Shown: in pieces, positions 10,422-22,130 of the stretch
Layout: the number at the start of each line of letters is the position of its first letter
Position numbering within the stretch: position 1 is the stretch's first letter
Program-made: the position numbers and the translations under genes
Notes under the pieces: model-generated
What the model saw: only the letters and a program-made list of their open reading frames with translations
Database searches by the model: none
What the model was told of the DNA's origin: nothing
NCBI GenBank assembly: GCA_963576475.1
Contig: OY754967.1
Location: 28,688,595-28,752,594 of the forward strand
DNA from: Molanna angustata
Taxonomy: Eukaryota; Arthropoda; Insecta; Trichoptera; Molannidae
Length of the DNA: 64,000 nt
Direction of reading: 5' to 3'

Positions 10422-12504
10422 ATTTCAAAACCACAATGTTTCAGAATAAATTAGAAAGTCGAAATATATAAAACCCAACAATCACGACACGATGCCTCGA
10501 CATCTCCAATTACTTCAAGGTTCAGGACGATGGATAAACTTTTGACTATGAAAATTCGCCACAGTATCGAGAGTGGTAGGTTGGTTGTTGCCAGCACGTG
10601 ACAACGTCGCTCATTAACCAAGACGCCCTAATGACCTATGCGAATGTTTCATTACACAAACAAACGCGACTTTTTCACTCGACACTCTGAAATCCATGAT
10701 TTAAGACGTTCCAAGAAAAACATAAAATTAAGTGTGATAAATATATAATTTCCTGGTTTCAAAATTTGGTGAACCGTAATGTCGTTACGCAAATAAGCGT
10801 AATGGTTCGCGCGCTGCTAATAGTAGGTATCTATTTTATGTTTTGCAAGCTACGCAGATTTCTTTTCGTCATATCTTGTAATTGAAGATCGTTTGTCATG
10901 TGCCTCCGAGACAAAAGAATTAAGGGAAAAAAGTGACAAGAAAACAACATCGAGAATAAGTAGCTGTACAACTAAATTATAATCAAACGAGGAAAATGAA
11001 GATTTAGTATCATAAGAAGAAGATATCTACTTTATCTAACAGTAGGCAAATATATAAATTAAAGGAGTATTTTATTTCATCATGTGTGTAGCTGTGAGTA
11101 AATATACCTCTGTAATATTTTTAGAAATCCAAGTTGACAGTCAATTACTTAAAAAAGGAAATTGAGCAATGAATAGGTATATGGTTGAATACCTAACCTC
11201 ATAAAGTAAACATTATATTGTCAATTCAAGATGAGTTTCATTTTTGTATAGTACCAATACACGCTGCAAAAAATAAGTTAATTTATTAATTAGGTAATTA
11301 ATAGCATTATTTTGCTTTTAGTATATGTAGTGAAGTTATTGGCAAACTTTTTGTTAATAGAAACATGTCTTCTGAACAAGAAACATTATTTCGGTTCAAG
11401 TATTGATTTCTCAAAATAATTCCGTCAAAAAATTCGTCAATCGTCAAAAGAAAAATGTGTGAAAAAGGAACAAACAGTTATTTTGACAAACCAATAACGT
11501 AGAACATAATATAAATGTTCCTTAGGGAAATTCAGCCGTAAAAGTTGGTAAAATTGAAAAATTTATCGATACAATTTTGTAGATAGGTACAAAATGAATG
11601 CTTTCGTCTTCGATAGCGTTTTGTGTTTTGCTTTGACAAATAAATAAAATGTTACCATTCCTTATTCCATATAGGAATACATGTTCCTACACCATATTAT
11701 GTAAAGGTAATTCAATATCGTTCGTATGCCTGAATCACTTCTTCATTTAAAGTATTTTGGAATAAAAATATTGTTTCAAGATATTCTGAAACAGAAAAGG
11801 AGATAAAATAATTTTGATATGTTATTCTATTTTATGAGACATTTTTATGTCAAACGATTCCGATAGCACAGATTTAAAACAGATTGATAATATTTTATTT
11901 AACCAATAAATACATCTAGAAACTATCGAACAATTAATTTATCAAGAATACCATTGATCAACAGAAAGCTATGTAGAAGGTAGATATGGTGAATCGTGGT
12001 TGAAGTATTTAACTATCTGTTCAAGTAGAGTCTGTTTCTAGATTTTCATATTCTTCTGGCTCACAATCCTAAGATAGACGTACTCATGCATTCCTCATAA
12101 GCCGGAAAATCGGAATAATTGATGGTTCGACGTCCAAAAGCAAAACTCTTTTGCAATATCTAGGTTGAACTACGAAGAGGCGAGCTAGATTTGTACCTTA
12201 CGTGTGATTACTTGCGTTTTTGTTTTTATATATTTTGACGTGCCTGGAACTATTATCCATTGCCATACGATAAAAAAATAAAAATCATGAGACTGATTTG
12301 CACAATCGTAATCACTAAAGACGACATATTTTTAGACTTATTTAAAAGTGTCATGTCATCGATTTTATCGGCATGATTTTCTAATAAACCAAAAATATCA
12401 ACAATCTATAAATCAAACATTAATGATATTACAATGATATATAGGACAAATAATTTCACATTTTTCAAACAACATTCAAGACTAGCCCTTTAAACTAGTT
12501 TTTT
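10422..12504. other. AT-rich sequence, no gene seen
   Basis: About 2 kb with no supported gene, RNA or repeat boundary. Base composition varies slightly (less AT-rich near 10540-10700), but no coding frame is convincing. Confidence 0.5.
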
Positions 12505-12612
12505 TCACCTATGCTTGTGATATAGGTGAACGAAATTGGTCGAAGCAGGATTGGAACTCGCGACCACTGGATTACTAGCCCAGCGCGCTAACCGCTCTGC
12601 CATCAACCCATT
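12505..12612 (-). mobile_element. SINE-T copy, head and partial body
   Basis: On the minus strand this matches the 10197-10404 SINE from ATGGCAGAGCGGTTAGCGCG through loop CTAGTAA (again AGT), the B-box-like GAGTTCCAATCCTG (one change from TTCGA) and TTTCGTTCACCTATATCACA, then breaks off. No flanking duplication is visible. Confidence 0.85.
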
Positions 12613-13703
12613 CATCAAGAAACTTTGGTTCTTCATAACTCTATGTCCTGTAATTCTAACTCTCAAACGCGTGTTACAACTTATCTAACTTTTTCTCCTT
12701 ATTTTAAGACATCCGTTAAAAATCTTTGACTAACGGTATTCTGTCACACGTTCAAAATATCTACTGGGTTAACTAAACAAGTGGCGGACAGAAATTTGTA
12801 AACCAAGAAAAGGAACATCCGGTTTCTGATTCTGATATTAAAAAAATAGATTTAAAGTTACTAATAACCAAAAAGTGTATATGTACTTAATTGCCGGGCC
12901 TTAAATATAATGTTAATGGAAAATATAAATCACAATATTAACAAATTTTTAAATAACTTCAATTTCTTTAGAAATAATGTAAACTATAAAATCTATATCC
13001 TCAAAATGTTGTCACTATACTTACTTACTTTCCGTGTCCGGAATACCATCATATTAGTAGCCCCCAATATTCGGCCACACGGATTCCACTAGTGCATGCT
13101 GTCACTGTCTTGGTGCGTGCATGTCGCTCCTATCATGTTGTAACTATCATTTTGTATCATATCACTAGAAATGGAAGACATTGCGGACTCAGCCAACTAG
13201 TTTTCATCATTTCATCATCGAAATATAAAACCGATAAATAAAAATATCAGCTTCTCTGTAATAAATACAATGTCGATAATGTGAAACATATAGATATTAA
13301 TCACGTACATATATACTTGAAACGAACATCATCTATCAAGTGCTATAGTAGATACACGTGTGTTGTATGTAGGTAGGTAACTATCGGTGATATATTGTAC
13401 GAAGACACGAGCTCTAATAGGATATTTGTTGCAATACACCTCCCTACTATTTTCTACTCGTGAACAGAGTTAAGTTACCTTATATATACTAACATTGTTA
13501 TATTGCCTGGATGCACTATCTTTATACTCTGCCCTTATATTGTACGAATCACGACTCCGGCAACCTATTTACAGTCGGAATATACCGACTCCAACTATTC
13601 TCAAAGTATTTTTCAAAACTGCTTTGTGTTTTTATTTTAGCGATTTACTCCTACGTGAGAACGTAGTACATATAAATCGATGCTTCCTCCTGTGAAATAT
13701 TAT
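12613..13703. other. no gene seen
   Basis: AT-rich. TTACTTTCCGTGTCC at about 13023 matches, inverted, the GGACACGGAAAGTAA just after the LINE fragment near 42460, so a LINE tail on the minus strand around 13020-13200 is possible but not shown. Confidence 0.45.
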
Positions 13704-13767
13704 AACTAGTTGCATGTAACACATGAGATCCAACTGTCGATAGCGATAGTATGTATAGTTGAAGAAT
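13704..13767 (+). repeat. left terminal inverted repeat of composite A
   Basis: Begins AACTAGTTGCATGTAACACA and continues through GAGATCCAACTGTCGATAGC to GTTGAAGAAT. It is closely matched in reverse complement at 17527-17590, and by the right end of copy B (32922-32985). Confidence 0.85.
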
Positions 13768-14947
13768 ACGTACCAAACTAATTTATACTCAGAATTTTGA
13801 ATTTTCGTTTAAGTCGGGGGCTATCAACTTTTGAATTTTTACTTTATTATTCCATACTAGCCTTTATGTCCCGCCGTTGGCCAAGAATGTAAAACTGTGA
13901 AGGAATAAGCAATCGTTTTTATAATATTGTCACCCAATTATTTTGCAATATCGGACTATGAAAAGTGGTTTGAAATTTGATTGAGTATTGTAAAATGTTC
14001 AAGTGATGGCCACAACCCATTCTTTTTTATATATTGCTATAAAGTGTGAATGAAGTATAATATACAATTTCTGCACGCATGGACTACGCGAAATGGTTTT
14101 AAATATGACAGTTTATCAACGTTGTACACAACCCCCATTTTTAAATATTATCATCGAAAACAAATTGTAATATATACCTATTGAAAATTTAGTAATTTTG
14201 GATGTTGAAATATGGTTTAAATTTGATTAAATAATGTACTGAAAAGATCTAGTGTTGGTCACATCCCATTCGTTTTTATATTTTTTCATCAAGTGTGCAT
14301 TATATTTTTGCACAATTAGACTGATAGACTTAAAATTGACACAAAAGTCTACATTAACGAAGAAGAAAAAGACTTAAACTATAATAAATAGTTTTTAATT
14401 TGAATATAAACGTTGTGAAGAGTTCAGTAATGGCCACAACCCCCATTATTTAAATATCGTCAACGAAATCAAATATGAAGGTGTTGAAAATTATTCAAAA
14501 TAGGATGATATAAATGGTTTAAATTTGATTAAACAAAAGTATTGAAAAGATTCTAGTGCAGGTTACATCGTCACATCCCACATCCCATTCGTTTTTACAT
14601 ATGTATTTTCATCAAGTGTGCATATCGTTAATAATATTTCTGCACAATAGACTATTAGACTTAAAACTAACCCAAAAGTCTAAATAAAAAAGAGAAGAAT
14701 AAGTATAAGACTATAAGAAATAGTTTGTATAAAAAACTATTTCAATGGTCTACATAAAATAAGAAAAAATACATAAAATAGAAGAATTAGACTATTGGAA
14801 ATAGATTGTATAAAAACTGACTAAAAGGTCTACATAAAAGAAGAAGAAGATTAATCCATAGGAAATAGTTTTGTATAAAATTCACCAAAGTTCTATATAA
14901 AATAAGAAAACGAAGAAAAAGAATTAGACTCCACGAACGGTCGCTTC

Positions 14948-15110
14948 AGACCCTTCAGTACCTCCCATCCCTTCAATCCATCATTACGTCCCTTCCAATC
15001 AGGCCCTTCAGTACCTCCCGTCCCTTTAGGCCCTTTTATACCTCCCATCCCTTCAGGCCCTTTAGTGCATCCCTTCCCTTCATTACATCCCGTCCCTTCA
15101 GCCGCTTAAG
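14948..15110. repeat. C/T-rich minisatellite inside Helitron A
   Basis: Imperfect head-to-tail units of roughly 25-30 bp of the type CAGGCCCTTCAGTACCTCCC. The same array occurs, reverse-complemented, in the copies at 53265-53460 and 56115-56295. It differs in unit number between copies. Confidence 0.75.
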
Positions 15111-15605
15111 AAAAGTTTAAATCCAGAAACCATCCTGGAAGAACCGCGAAGAGATGAAAGGACCTTCTTTTCCCAGGATACTCCACCTTCAAAGGTAAAA
15201 TGACTAAATACACGAAGAAGAAGAAGAAAAAAGTTTAAATCCAGATACCTGCGAAGATATGGAAGGAAAATTGGACCTTCTTTTCCCAGGATACTCCACC
15301 TTCAAAGGTAAAATGACTAAATACACGAAGAAGAAGAAGAAAAAAGTTTAAATCCAGATACCTGCGAAGATATGGAAGGAAAATTGGACCTTCTTCTCCC
15401 AGGATAGTCCACCTAAAATGTCCAGGTAAAATGACCAAATGCACGATGAAGAAGAAAAAAGTTTATATCCAAAAACCGTCTTGGAAGACCTGCGAAGAAA
15501 TGGAGAGACAGTCGGACCTTCGTTTCCCAGGATATTCCGCTTTCATTGGTAAAATGACCAAATACACGAAGAAGAAGAAGAATAAGAAAAAAATTTAAAT
15601 CCAGA
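15109..15605. repeat. tandem array of about 115-bp units inside Helitron A
   Basis: Four units begin near 15110, 15228, 15340 and 15456, each with AAGTTTAAATCCAGA, TGCGAAGA-ATGGA, CCAGGATA-TCC, AAAATGAC-AAATACACGA and a GAA run. Minus-strand open frames across it (for example 15631-15413) follow from the repeat and are not taken as genes. Confidence 0.8.
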
Positions 15606-16532
15606 AACCATCCCGGGCATACGCTCGACAATTCACCAAAGTTTCATTGTAATCGGACAAACGGTTTAGGAGCACATAGCATACATGCATCCATACATAA
15701 ATAAATAAATAAAATAATTTTCCTATAGGAAATCAGTATATTGTTGATTTGTAAGTAAATAGTATTAGGTAGGTACCTACCTACAACAATGTTCTAAATA
15801 ATTTCGATTCATAACAAATTTTATTTGAATATCAGAATCTTTCCGTAACCATAGTAACCATCGAACATATAAAATATTACTATCAAATGGGCTCGATACA
15901 TTTTTTTGGATATGTAGGTAGGTACCTACATTGGTTTGTTCGATGCCATAAAAATGAAAATTGTCCGAAATATCTAATATTATATACAAATTATGCAATT
16001 TTATTATGCCTATATCTTTACTAATAATTAACAGACTTTTACAATATACGTCTTAAAACTTGCCGTAATGTCTTGTGTTTCATTTTATTATTTCATAATT
16101 ACATTTATTTCAAAGGTTTATTATTTTCAAGAACATATTCATTCGGTGGGAAAATGAAATATTGTATGAAAAGATATTAAAATGGCGGCGTTTATGTACA
16201 AAAGGCTTACTTTAAAAATAAGTTAAACATTATAATTATACCAAATATTCACCATGTTTTTCACTTAAACGCTAAGTTATACTTCAAAATATATTTTTTT
16301 TGTGTAAATACGTACTTCTAACTTTTAAACTAACAGATATTTGCGTGCAAAATGTACACTTTTTTGACAGATATGACTTGGAAAATTTTGTATGAAAAAA
16401 ATAATTATTGAAATATTTTTAAAATTCAGCATTTTTATCGCATTATTTTTAGCGTGACACTGCATCAGGTATACAGGTACACGTTCGCACATAAATTAGA
16501 TTTTTAGATGCTCTTGGTTTTTCAGAAGGCGT

Positions 16533-16606
16533 GAGACAAACACACACACACACACATACACACACACACACACATACACACACACACACACACACATACA
16601 CTAACA
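16533..16606. repeat. (CA)n microsatellite
   Basis: A CA run with interspersed TACA near the 5-prime (TC) end of the Helitron. All four Helitron copies have this array in the same place, with different lengths. Confidence 0.9.
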
Positions 16607-17003
16607 TTTTGATTGCTTTATTACTTTAGATATGTCACAAACTATAAAAGCTAGAACGCTGAAAATTTGTATAAATATAGACAAATACAAAATCAATCAA
16701 ACATTTCTTATTAAGAAAAACATTTTACAATTAATGTATGTGTTTAACTGCCTATATTTCCAAAGTTTTTAAATATATCGAAAAAAGCCGAAACACCCCA
16801 ACTAGAAAATTTAATTTTCTATAAAAAATATGAACGATGTAGTAGTTAATCTCAAACTTATCTTAACAATTTTTGTAAAAAAAATAATTTAGTCATTTAA
16901 AAAATTAATTTAATTTTTAGTTAATAACGAAATCGTTTTATACAATTTTTAAGGCAGTATACACTACACAATATCTACGGTGATTCAATATTTTAATACT
17001 TAA

Positions 17004-17352
17004 GACCTCTGCATACGAGACGGGGCGACGACGTGGACGGGACGGGGGCGGGACGTGGTGTTCTGAAACCATGTATGCATACGCACACATATAATCTGTG
17101 CATACGCACCGTGACAGCGACGTGGCCGTGACGTGCTAGTGTTATGAACAAGAAAGATTTTGCTCTCCGGAGCGACTGTAATTGCCATGCATACGCAACG
17201 GAGCGTGGCGGGACGGGGCGGGGATGTTTTTTTCTCGCTCCGTCCACGCCATGTCCTCGCCCCGTCGTGCACCCGTGGCGTATGCACGTTCGTATACATT
17301 TTATATGAAACGATGTTTAAAAAAAAATATCCCGTCCCGTATGCAGCGGCCT
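17004..17352. mobile_element. GC-rich MITE flanked by TTAA
   Basis: A 349-bp GC-rich island in AT-rich DNA. The left end GACCTCTGCATACGAGACGG and the right end, reverse-complemented AGGCCGCTGCATACGGGACG, form inverted repeats. TTAA lies directly outside at 17000-17003 and 17353-17356. Composite copy B has only one TTAA at the matching place (near 32766), a paralogous empty site. The core repeats GCATACG many times in both directions. TTAA duplications are typical of piggyBac, but the ends do not look like canonical piggyBac ends. Overlapping open frames of up to 164 codons on both strands are by-products of base composition. Confidence 0.8.
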
Positions 17353-17526
17353 TTAATCTCCAAACATACGTACATACCATCATGCTGTTTTCATATTCTG
17401 GGTAGGAAAAAAGGACTGCCCCCGATACAAACCTATCTTGACATACATACCTACAAGTTTTGTATAGAAAACAAAATATCTGAAAATACTCCATAATTTG
17501 GATTTAAGGGTTTATAGTTAGGTAAT

Positions 17527-17590
17527 ATTCTTCAACTTTACATACAATCACCATCGATTGTTGGATCTCATATGTTACATGCGACTAGTT
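17527..17590 (-). repeat. right terminal inverted repeat of composite A
   Basis: Reverse complement of 13704-13767 with about a dozen differences. It ends TGTTACATGCGACTAGTT. Confidence 0.85.
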
Positions 17591-18599
17591 TATAAATCTA
17601 AACATTGACTGGATACGTTTTCACACAATTTTCTCACTTTTTTGTAAAATCAAATATACCATAGTATTTTATGTAACGCTCGATTCAAATACACTAACTT
17701 GGGCGCATACGATTGTAATCTTTAATGACGTTCATTCTCACTCAATAGTTAGCAAAGTTTGCATTTGACCTGCCTAAATTGCCTTACCCTGCCCCTTAAA
17801 AAGTACCTTTTGGAAATGAATTAATATTTTTTTTAATGTTGTATTATATAAAAATATTGAAAAAGTTTGAAGCACAATATACAAACTCGATTGAGAGAGG
17901 AAAATTTAATGGCGCTAGCAACTTTTATTCCCATTTGGAAGGGCTTATTATTTGTCAAGAGTGCACAGATAGACACACTAGATATGTTGTACAGTAACAT
18001 ATACCTACGCGGTCTCTCTTGATATTTTTTCTAGTGATTTTTTTTTCATTTTATGTGTTGCTTTTCGAGCGGCTATGATGTAGGTACTATATCAAATAGT
18101 AATTTTACAGTTACCCAATAACAAGTTGCCTCATTCCGGGGACTTTCGAAGTTATCGACCCACAGATACAGACGAACCCTATAACTAACCTATAACTACC
18201 CGACTTACCAATCAAATGAATATATTTAATCAACTAAGCCACGAAGGTTGACGTTTCGATGGCACGATATTTTTGATTGAGTTAGTCTGTTAATATATAA
18301 TACATATATAAGCAGTAGAATTTCCTGAAACGGGGTGAAACGCTACATACTTCATTGAATTACATAGTTTTGATCAACAGCTTTCAATAATTATTTCTAA
18401 TGTAATTTTGTTTTAGTTATAGGTACATGCAAGAGAAAAATATATGGATTTGTACATACATACAGGAACATCACTGAATGGTACGATAAGCACACAATAC
18501 TTAGTACATCGATTTATTTTTGTATGTAGTTTTTTTGCTTTTATATTGTTGAATTTATTTATTATTATTCATATTTGTCTCTTTGATTTTGATTTTGTG
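17591..18599. other. no gene seen
   Basis: AT-rich with a short TGCCTTACCCTGCCCC stretch near 17782. Nothing recognisable as coding, RNA or mobile. Confidence 0.5.
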
Positions 18600-18865
18600 A
18601 TTTTGATTTGATTTTGCATTGATGATGTTTATAGGAGTCCTACAGTAATATATAATGTTGAAAAGAGAAAAGAAATAGAGATATATATGTGAATGAAGTA
18701 ATGTAATATAATATAATGTAATATAATATATAAAATATTGTAAATTATAATGTAATATAGACCCCCAACACGGGTAGGTACTCGCCTACCTAACGGGGGA
18801 CACTATAATGTTAATGTGTTATGTTTAATTGTTAATCAATGAATAAATAAATAAATAAATAATTT
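18600..18865 (+). mobile_element. possible LINE 3-prime end with hairpin
   Basis: Non-coding, ending in AATAAATAAATAAATAAATA (18840-18861), a LINE-like tail. At 18762-18799 it contains CCCCC and GGGGG around GGGTAGGTACTCGCCTACC, which can fold into a stem. A structured 3-prime end could be the part recognised by a reverse transcriptase, but this is inference. No coding part remains. Confidence 0.4.
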
Positions 18866-19859
18866 TTCGACTGCTAATTCTTGATGGAATTCCATTATCA
18901 ATTATACAACATTAATGATTCGAGAGCTATTGTGTTAAAAAAGTGGAAATCCATTTCAAAATTATTAAATAAAAAAATAATGGACCTATTCTGTAGATGC
19001 TCTAAGCGAAACGCGTTAGTGGTCAACAGTAGGTACTTTTAAATTAGTGTAAAAAAGTTAAAAATTTGTGCTTTTATGTACTTATTTTCAAGTAATTTTA
19101 TTTAATTAACTTTCAATGATAAAAAAATGAAAATAAAGAAGAAATAATCGATATTTTAGTATATTTTGTAAAGTTATTCCGCGTTACATATTCCGAGAAT
19201 AAATATATTTTTTCACAAATATATTTATTCCTATCTTAAAATATTTTTCCAAGAAAAAGCTTGTTTTTTCAAACGGTTGACTAATAAAAAATACCAATCC
19301 TTCGGGTTATCATTCTCATTTCTTGTCTGCTGTATAGATACACTGTATACATATCACTTCCACATCTCCTTAGGGAAATGTCCTATATTTTCTAAGCTCC
19401 TTTGGGATGTGTTCTATTTTCCATAACCCGATTTTAAGATCATGAAGGGTTTAAACTTGAACCAAACGGCTTACCAGAAAACCATTTATATTTCGTGTTT
19501 TTTTTTATTTATTTTCCTATTGAAATGTATAGAACTGACCAAACACTTGTATTTTATATAGAATTCAGACACAAAGATACTTTTTACCTATTAGATTTTC
19601 TCTATCTTGATTTGTTCAATTTATTACTTTGATGATTTTTTATCTCATCTCATTTCTTATTTTTTAAGAAACTTCTAGTATGTGTATTCGATTCATTTAA
19701 TATTATTTAACTGGAAAAATAGAAACGATTCAAAATAGTGCAACGAAGTAATACAGTGTCAATACCTAATGAGGATTAATCATCAAATGTTTAAATCTTC
19801 CTGCGATAAATATATAAATAATTTAATTTTTATACAAACCCGTATATCATAATATATAC
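18866..19859. other. no gene seen
   Basis: AT-rich background. No tandem or inverted structure of note. Confidence 0.5.
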
Positions 19860-20032
19860 AGTGTTACCTCTATTATATCATACTATATACAGTGTTACCT
19901 CCATTATATCATACTATATACAGTGTTACCTCCATTATATCATACTATATACAGTGTTACCTCCATTATATCATACTATATACAGTGTTACCTCCATTAT
20001 ATCATACTATATACAGTGTTACCTCCATTATT
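19860..20032. repeat. 31-bp tandem repeat, five and a half units
   Basis: Units start at 19860, 19891, 19922, 19953, 19984 and 20015 (partial), each reading AGTGTTACCTCCATTATATC plus ATACTATATAC. Only the first has a change (CTCTATT). Three units make 93 bp, so all three frames stay open. The resulting 63- and 66-residue frames are artefacts. Confidence 0.95.
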
Positions 20033-20504
20033 AATTCAATTTTATATCAATACTATATATATACAAACTACGCATGTATTTGACTTACCTACATTTTTTC
20101 TTTTATTTAGAAAATTGATGTAGTTTTTTTGTCACAATAATATCATGTCCTGTAAACCTACATATTGTGATTTCGTTTATAAATGTGCATGAATAAAATA
20201 TATTCACCAATATGAAAAAATATTTATAAAAACCTTCTCGAAAATACTGTGGTAAACAAATTATGAATTTCTGTAACAGGACCTAATATAAATATATTTT
20301 TCTGAATAAATATATGTACATATTTTGTGTTAGTTCCAGTTATTTTTTTTACCATAGAACCTTCCCACGTATGTACAAATAAATATTTTATATACCTTTT
20401 CAGATATACTGATATCTTTAAAATTATTCTCAACATCAAAATGATCACAAATAAGTTAATGACATACGAGGCCTATGTATATTATGTGTCTTTTGGGCGA
20501 ATTT
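20033..20504. other. no gene seen
   Basis: AT-rich. Short overlapping frames on both strands (74 and 91 residues) look non-coding. Confidence 0.5.
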
Positions 20505-20800
20505 TTAATATTTCAATAGAGACGAAGTTGGAATATAACAGGAGAACCCGGAACTCAAGGCATCTGCAGGGCTTACGACCTGTCATCTGCTGGTTTCCGT
20601 GATCACTTTATGTACTTGCGCGACGTTCACCAATTATGCCTTCTTATTGAGTTCCCTTATCAATACAATTTTGAAAGATATTTAAATAATGAGAAACGGA
20701 TCGTTTGAAAATAAGTTGAAAAATAACATCGCCATCTATGATAATAGCGAAGAAACATTTTTGTGACGCCATCATAAATTATAAGTTCATCATTTTGGCT
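20505..20800 (+). repeat. dispersed repeat R, copy 3
   Basis: Starts TTTCAATAGAGACGAAGTTG, followed by CGACCTGTCATCTGCTGGTT, the CACCAATTATGCCTTCTTAT block and a decayed GACGCCATCAT region. The distal third present in copies 1 and 2 is missing. Confidence 0.7.
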
Positions 20801-21604
20801 TGTTTACTTACTGTATGTGTCTATTATTTGTTATACTTATGAAGTAATTGTTTCTAAAAAAAATAATTGTAGGTACACCATTTTAATTGTATTGTATACT
20901 TATATTATTACCGTAGTGTTGCAAAAAAAATCAATTCAAGTAGAAATATTGCGCCCCAATCTGAATAGAAATCATTTTTTGCAATTGCAATGCAATTTAT
21001 GACATGTTTCTGCTTTCTTTATAAGAACAGGGAAATCCCCATATTGGAGATATAATTCGACGTCTGACTACCAAAGTTATTATAGATTTTTAAGCAGATA
21101 CACGCTTCACGTGAAAAGCATACTCATGCATATGCACCATCCTATGAAATTATATTCTATTATTTTTTGGGTCATCTTCATATTTTTTATGATTACAAAG
21201 TAGGTTTGTCTCTTTATACGATATCTTTTACTATGAAGTATAAATAGGTACAATTATCTATTATTCTTATTTTAATTTGTGTAGCATTTTGTGTTTTATA
21301 ATATATTTTAGGATTTAACGATCGTCAGAATTTAAAAAAACCACCGCATCAACCTTTCAATGTGTTTTGTTTGAGGAATTCTCTGTCAACCCATTTTATA
21401 GGAACACGTGCCTACATTTGTATTTGCGAAACTTAACGAATTGTCAAGTCGTTGTGAAATGTCGAATCGTCGAAAGATGTAAATTAGGTGAACTACGAAT
21501 GCTCACGTACTAAACCAACTTATTTGTTTATCTGGCTCACTTGTGTTAGGCAACAAGGAATACTATGAAAGTAAGAAAAATAAAACAATGAAATAAGTCG
21601 TTAG
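20801..21604. other. no gene seen
   Basis: AT-rich. A 61-residue open frame at 20817-21002 has no recognisable features. Confidence 0.5.
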
Positions 21605-21690
21605 CACTATAGGTGCCTTGATATCCGGTTCTCCTTCAATATTTCAACTTCGTCTTTATTGAGATATTAAAAAAAATGTCATTAAAATAT
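21605..21690 (-). repeat. dispersed repeat R, copy 4 (fragment)
   Basis: On the minus strand it reads CTCAATAAAGACGAAGTTGA, AGGAGAACCGGATATCAAGG and CACC, the proximal end of R only. Confidence 0.65.
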
Positions 21691-21774
21691 CATGACAGAA
21701 AAACTCCTGATAGGAAAAAATGAAAAAAATGTTTGATTATATGCAACTATTAAAATATTCGGAATTAAATTGTA

Positions 21775-22130
21775 TGAAATAAAATGAAATTGAAAGAAAT
21801 AAAACGAAATGAAATTGAATGGAACTAATGGATTGGAATGGAATGGAACGGATTGGAACGGAATGGAACAGAATGAAATGAAATGAAATTTATTTATAGT
21901 TTAAATACTCGGCGGATATTTTGTGGTTGTTCATATTAACCGTTTTGGCTCTTGAGACTCAACTAGCCGGTCGATGGCAGGACACCGCTGCCGAAACATG
22001 TCGCATAGTGACTCAATATATAGTGGTTTAGGGCAAAATTCACATGCCAAAACGGTGAAATTTATTTAAATGAAACGTAATGCAATGAAATTACTGGTAT
22101 GTAATGGAATAGAATAAAATGAAATCAAAT
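21775..22130. repeat. GGAAT-type short repeat array with a 159-bp insert
   Basis: Irregular AATGGAATGG / AATGAAATGAA repeats on both sides of a non-repetitive insert (21897-22055). TGAAATTTATTTA occurs at 21884-21896 and again at 22056-22068, so the insert is flanked by a 13-bp direct repeat. Near the insert's ends are ACCGTTTTGGC and its reverse complement. It could be a short mobile element, but its class is not recognised. Confidence 0.6.

Larger units (their letters stand above)
13857..16630 (-). mobile_element. Helitron-like non-autonomous element, copy A
   Basis: On the minus strand the element starts TCTAAAGTAATAAAGC and ends GGGACATAAAGGCTAG. It is bordered by host A on the 5-prime side and host T on the 3-prime side, as Helitrons insert between A and T without target duplication. 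Three more copies (29404-32513, 52214-54455, 54456-57451) share the same TC and CTAG ends. The interior has no Rep/helicase gene. In element order it holds a TG-rich microsatellite, a conserved block of about 400 bp, units of about 115 bp rich in GAA/TTC, a GGGACGGGAGG minisatellite, and diverged tandem blocks. I do not see the long 3-prime hairpin of canonical Helitrons, only a short GCC-AAC-GGC. Confidence 0.75.
13704..17590. mobile_element. composite TIR element, copy A
   Basis: Bounded by long inverted ends (13704-13767 and 17527-17590). It contains, from left to right, part of an inner repeat (called O here), a Helitron-like element (13857-16630), the rest of O (to about 16806), and a right part with a TTAA-flanked MITE (17004-17352). 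Without the insertions the core is roughly 760 bp and encodes nothing. Copy B at 29245-32985 shares the O segment, the Helitron at the same site and the right end, but lacks the MITE. The class is unknown. Flanking TA/TATA bases are present on both sides, but the target duplication is unclear. Confidence 0.7.

Noticed and set aside
16993..17496. Overlapping frames of up to 164 codons in the GC-rich block
   Set aside because: The block is a MITE with TTAA duplication. GC-rich repeats with few stops open several frames on both strands at once.
18640..18760. TATA-rich promoter
   Set aside because: The ATATAATATAATG run is simple sequence upstream of a LINE-like tail, with no gene following.
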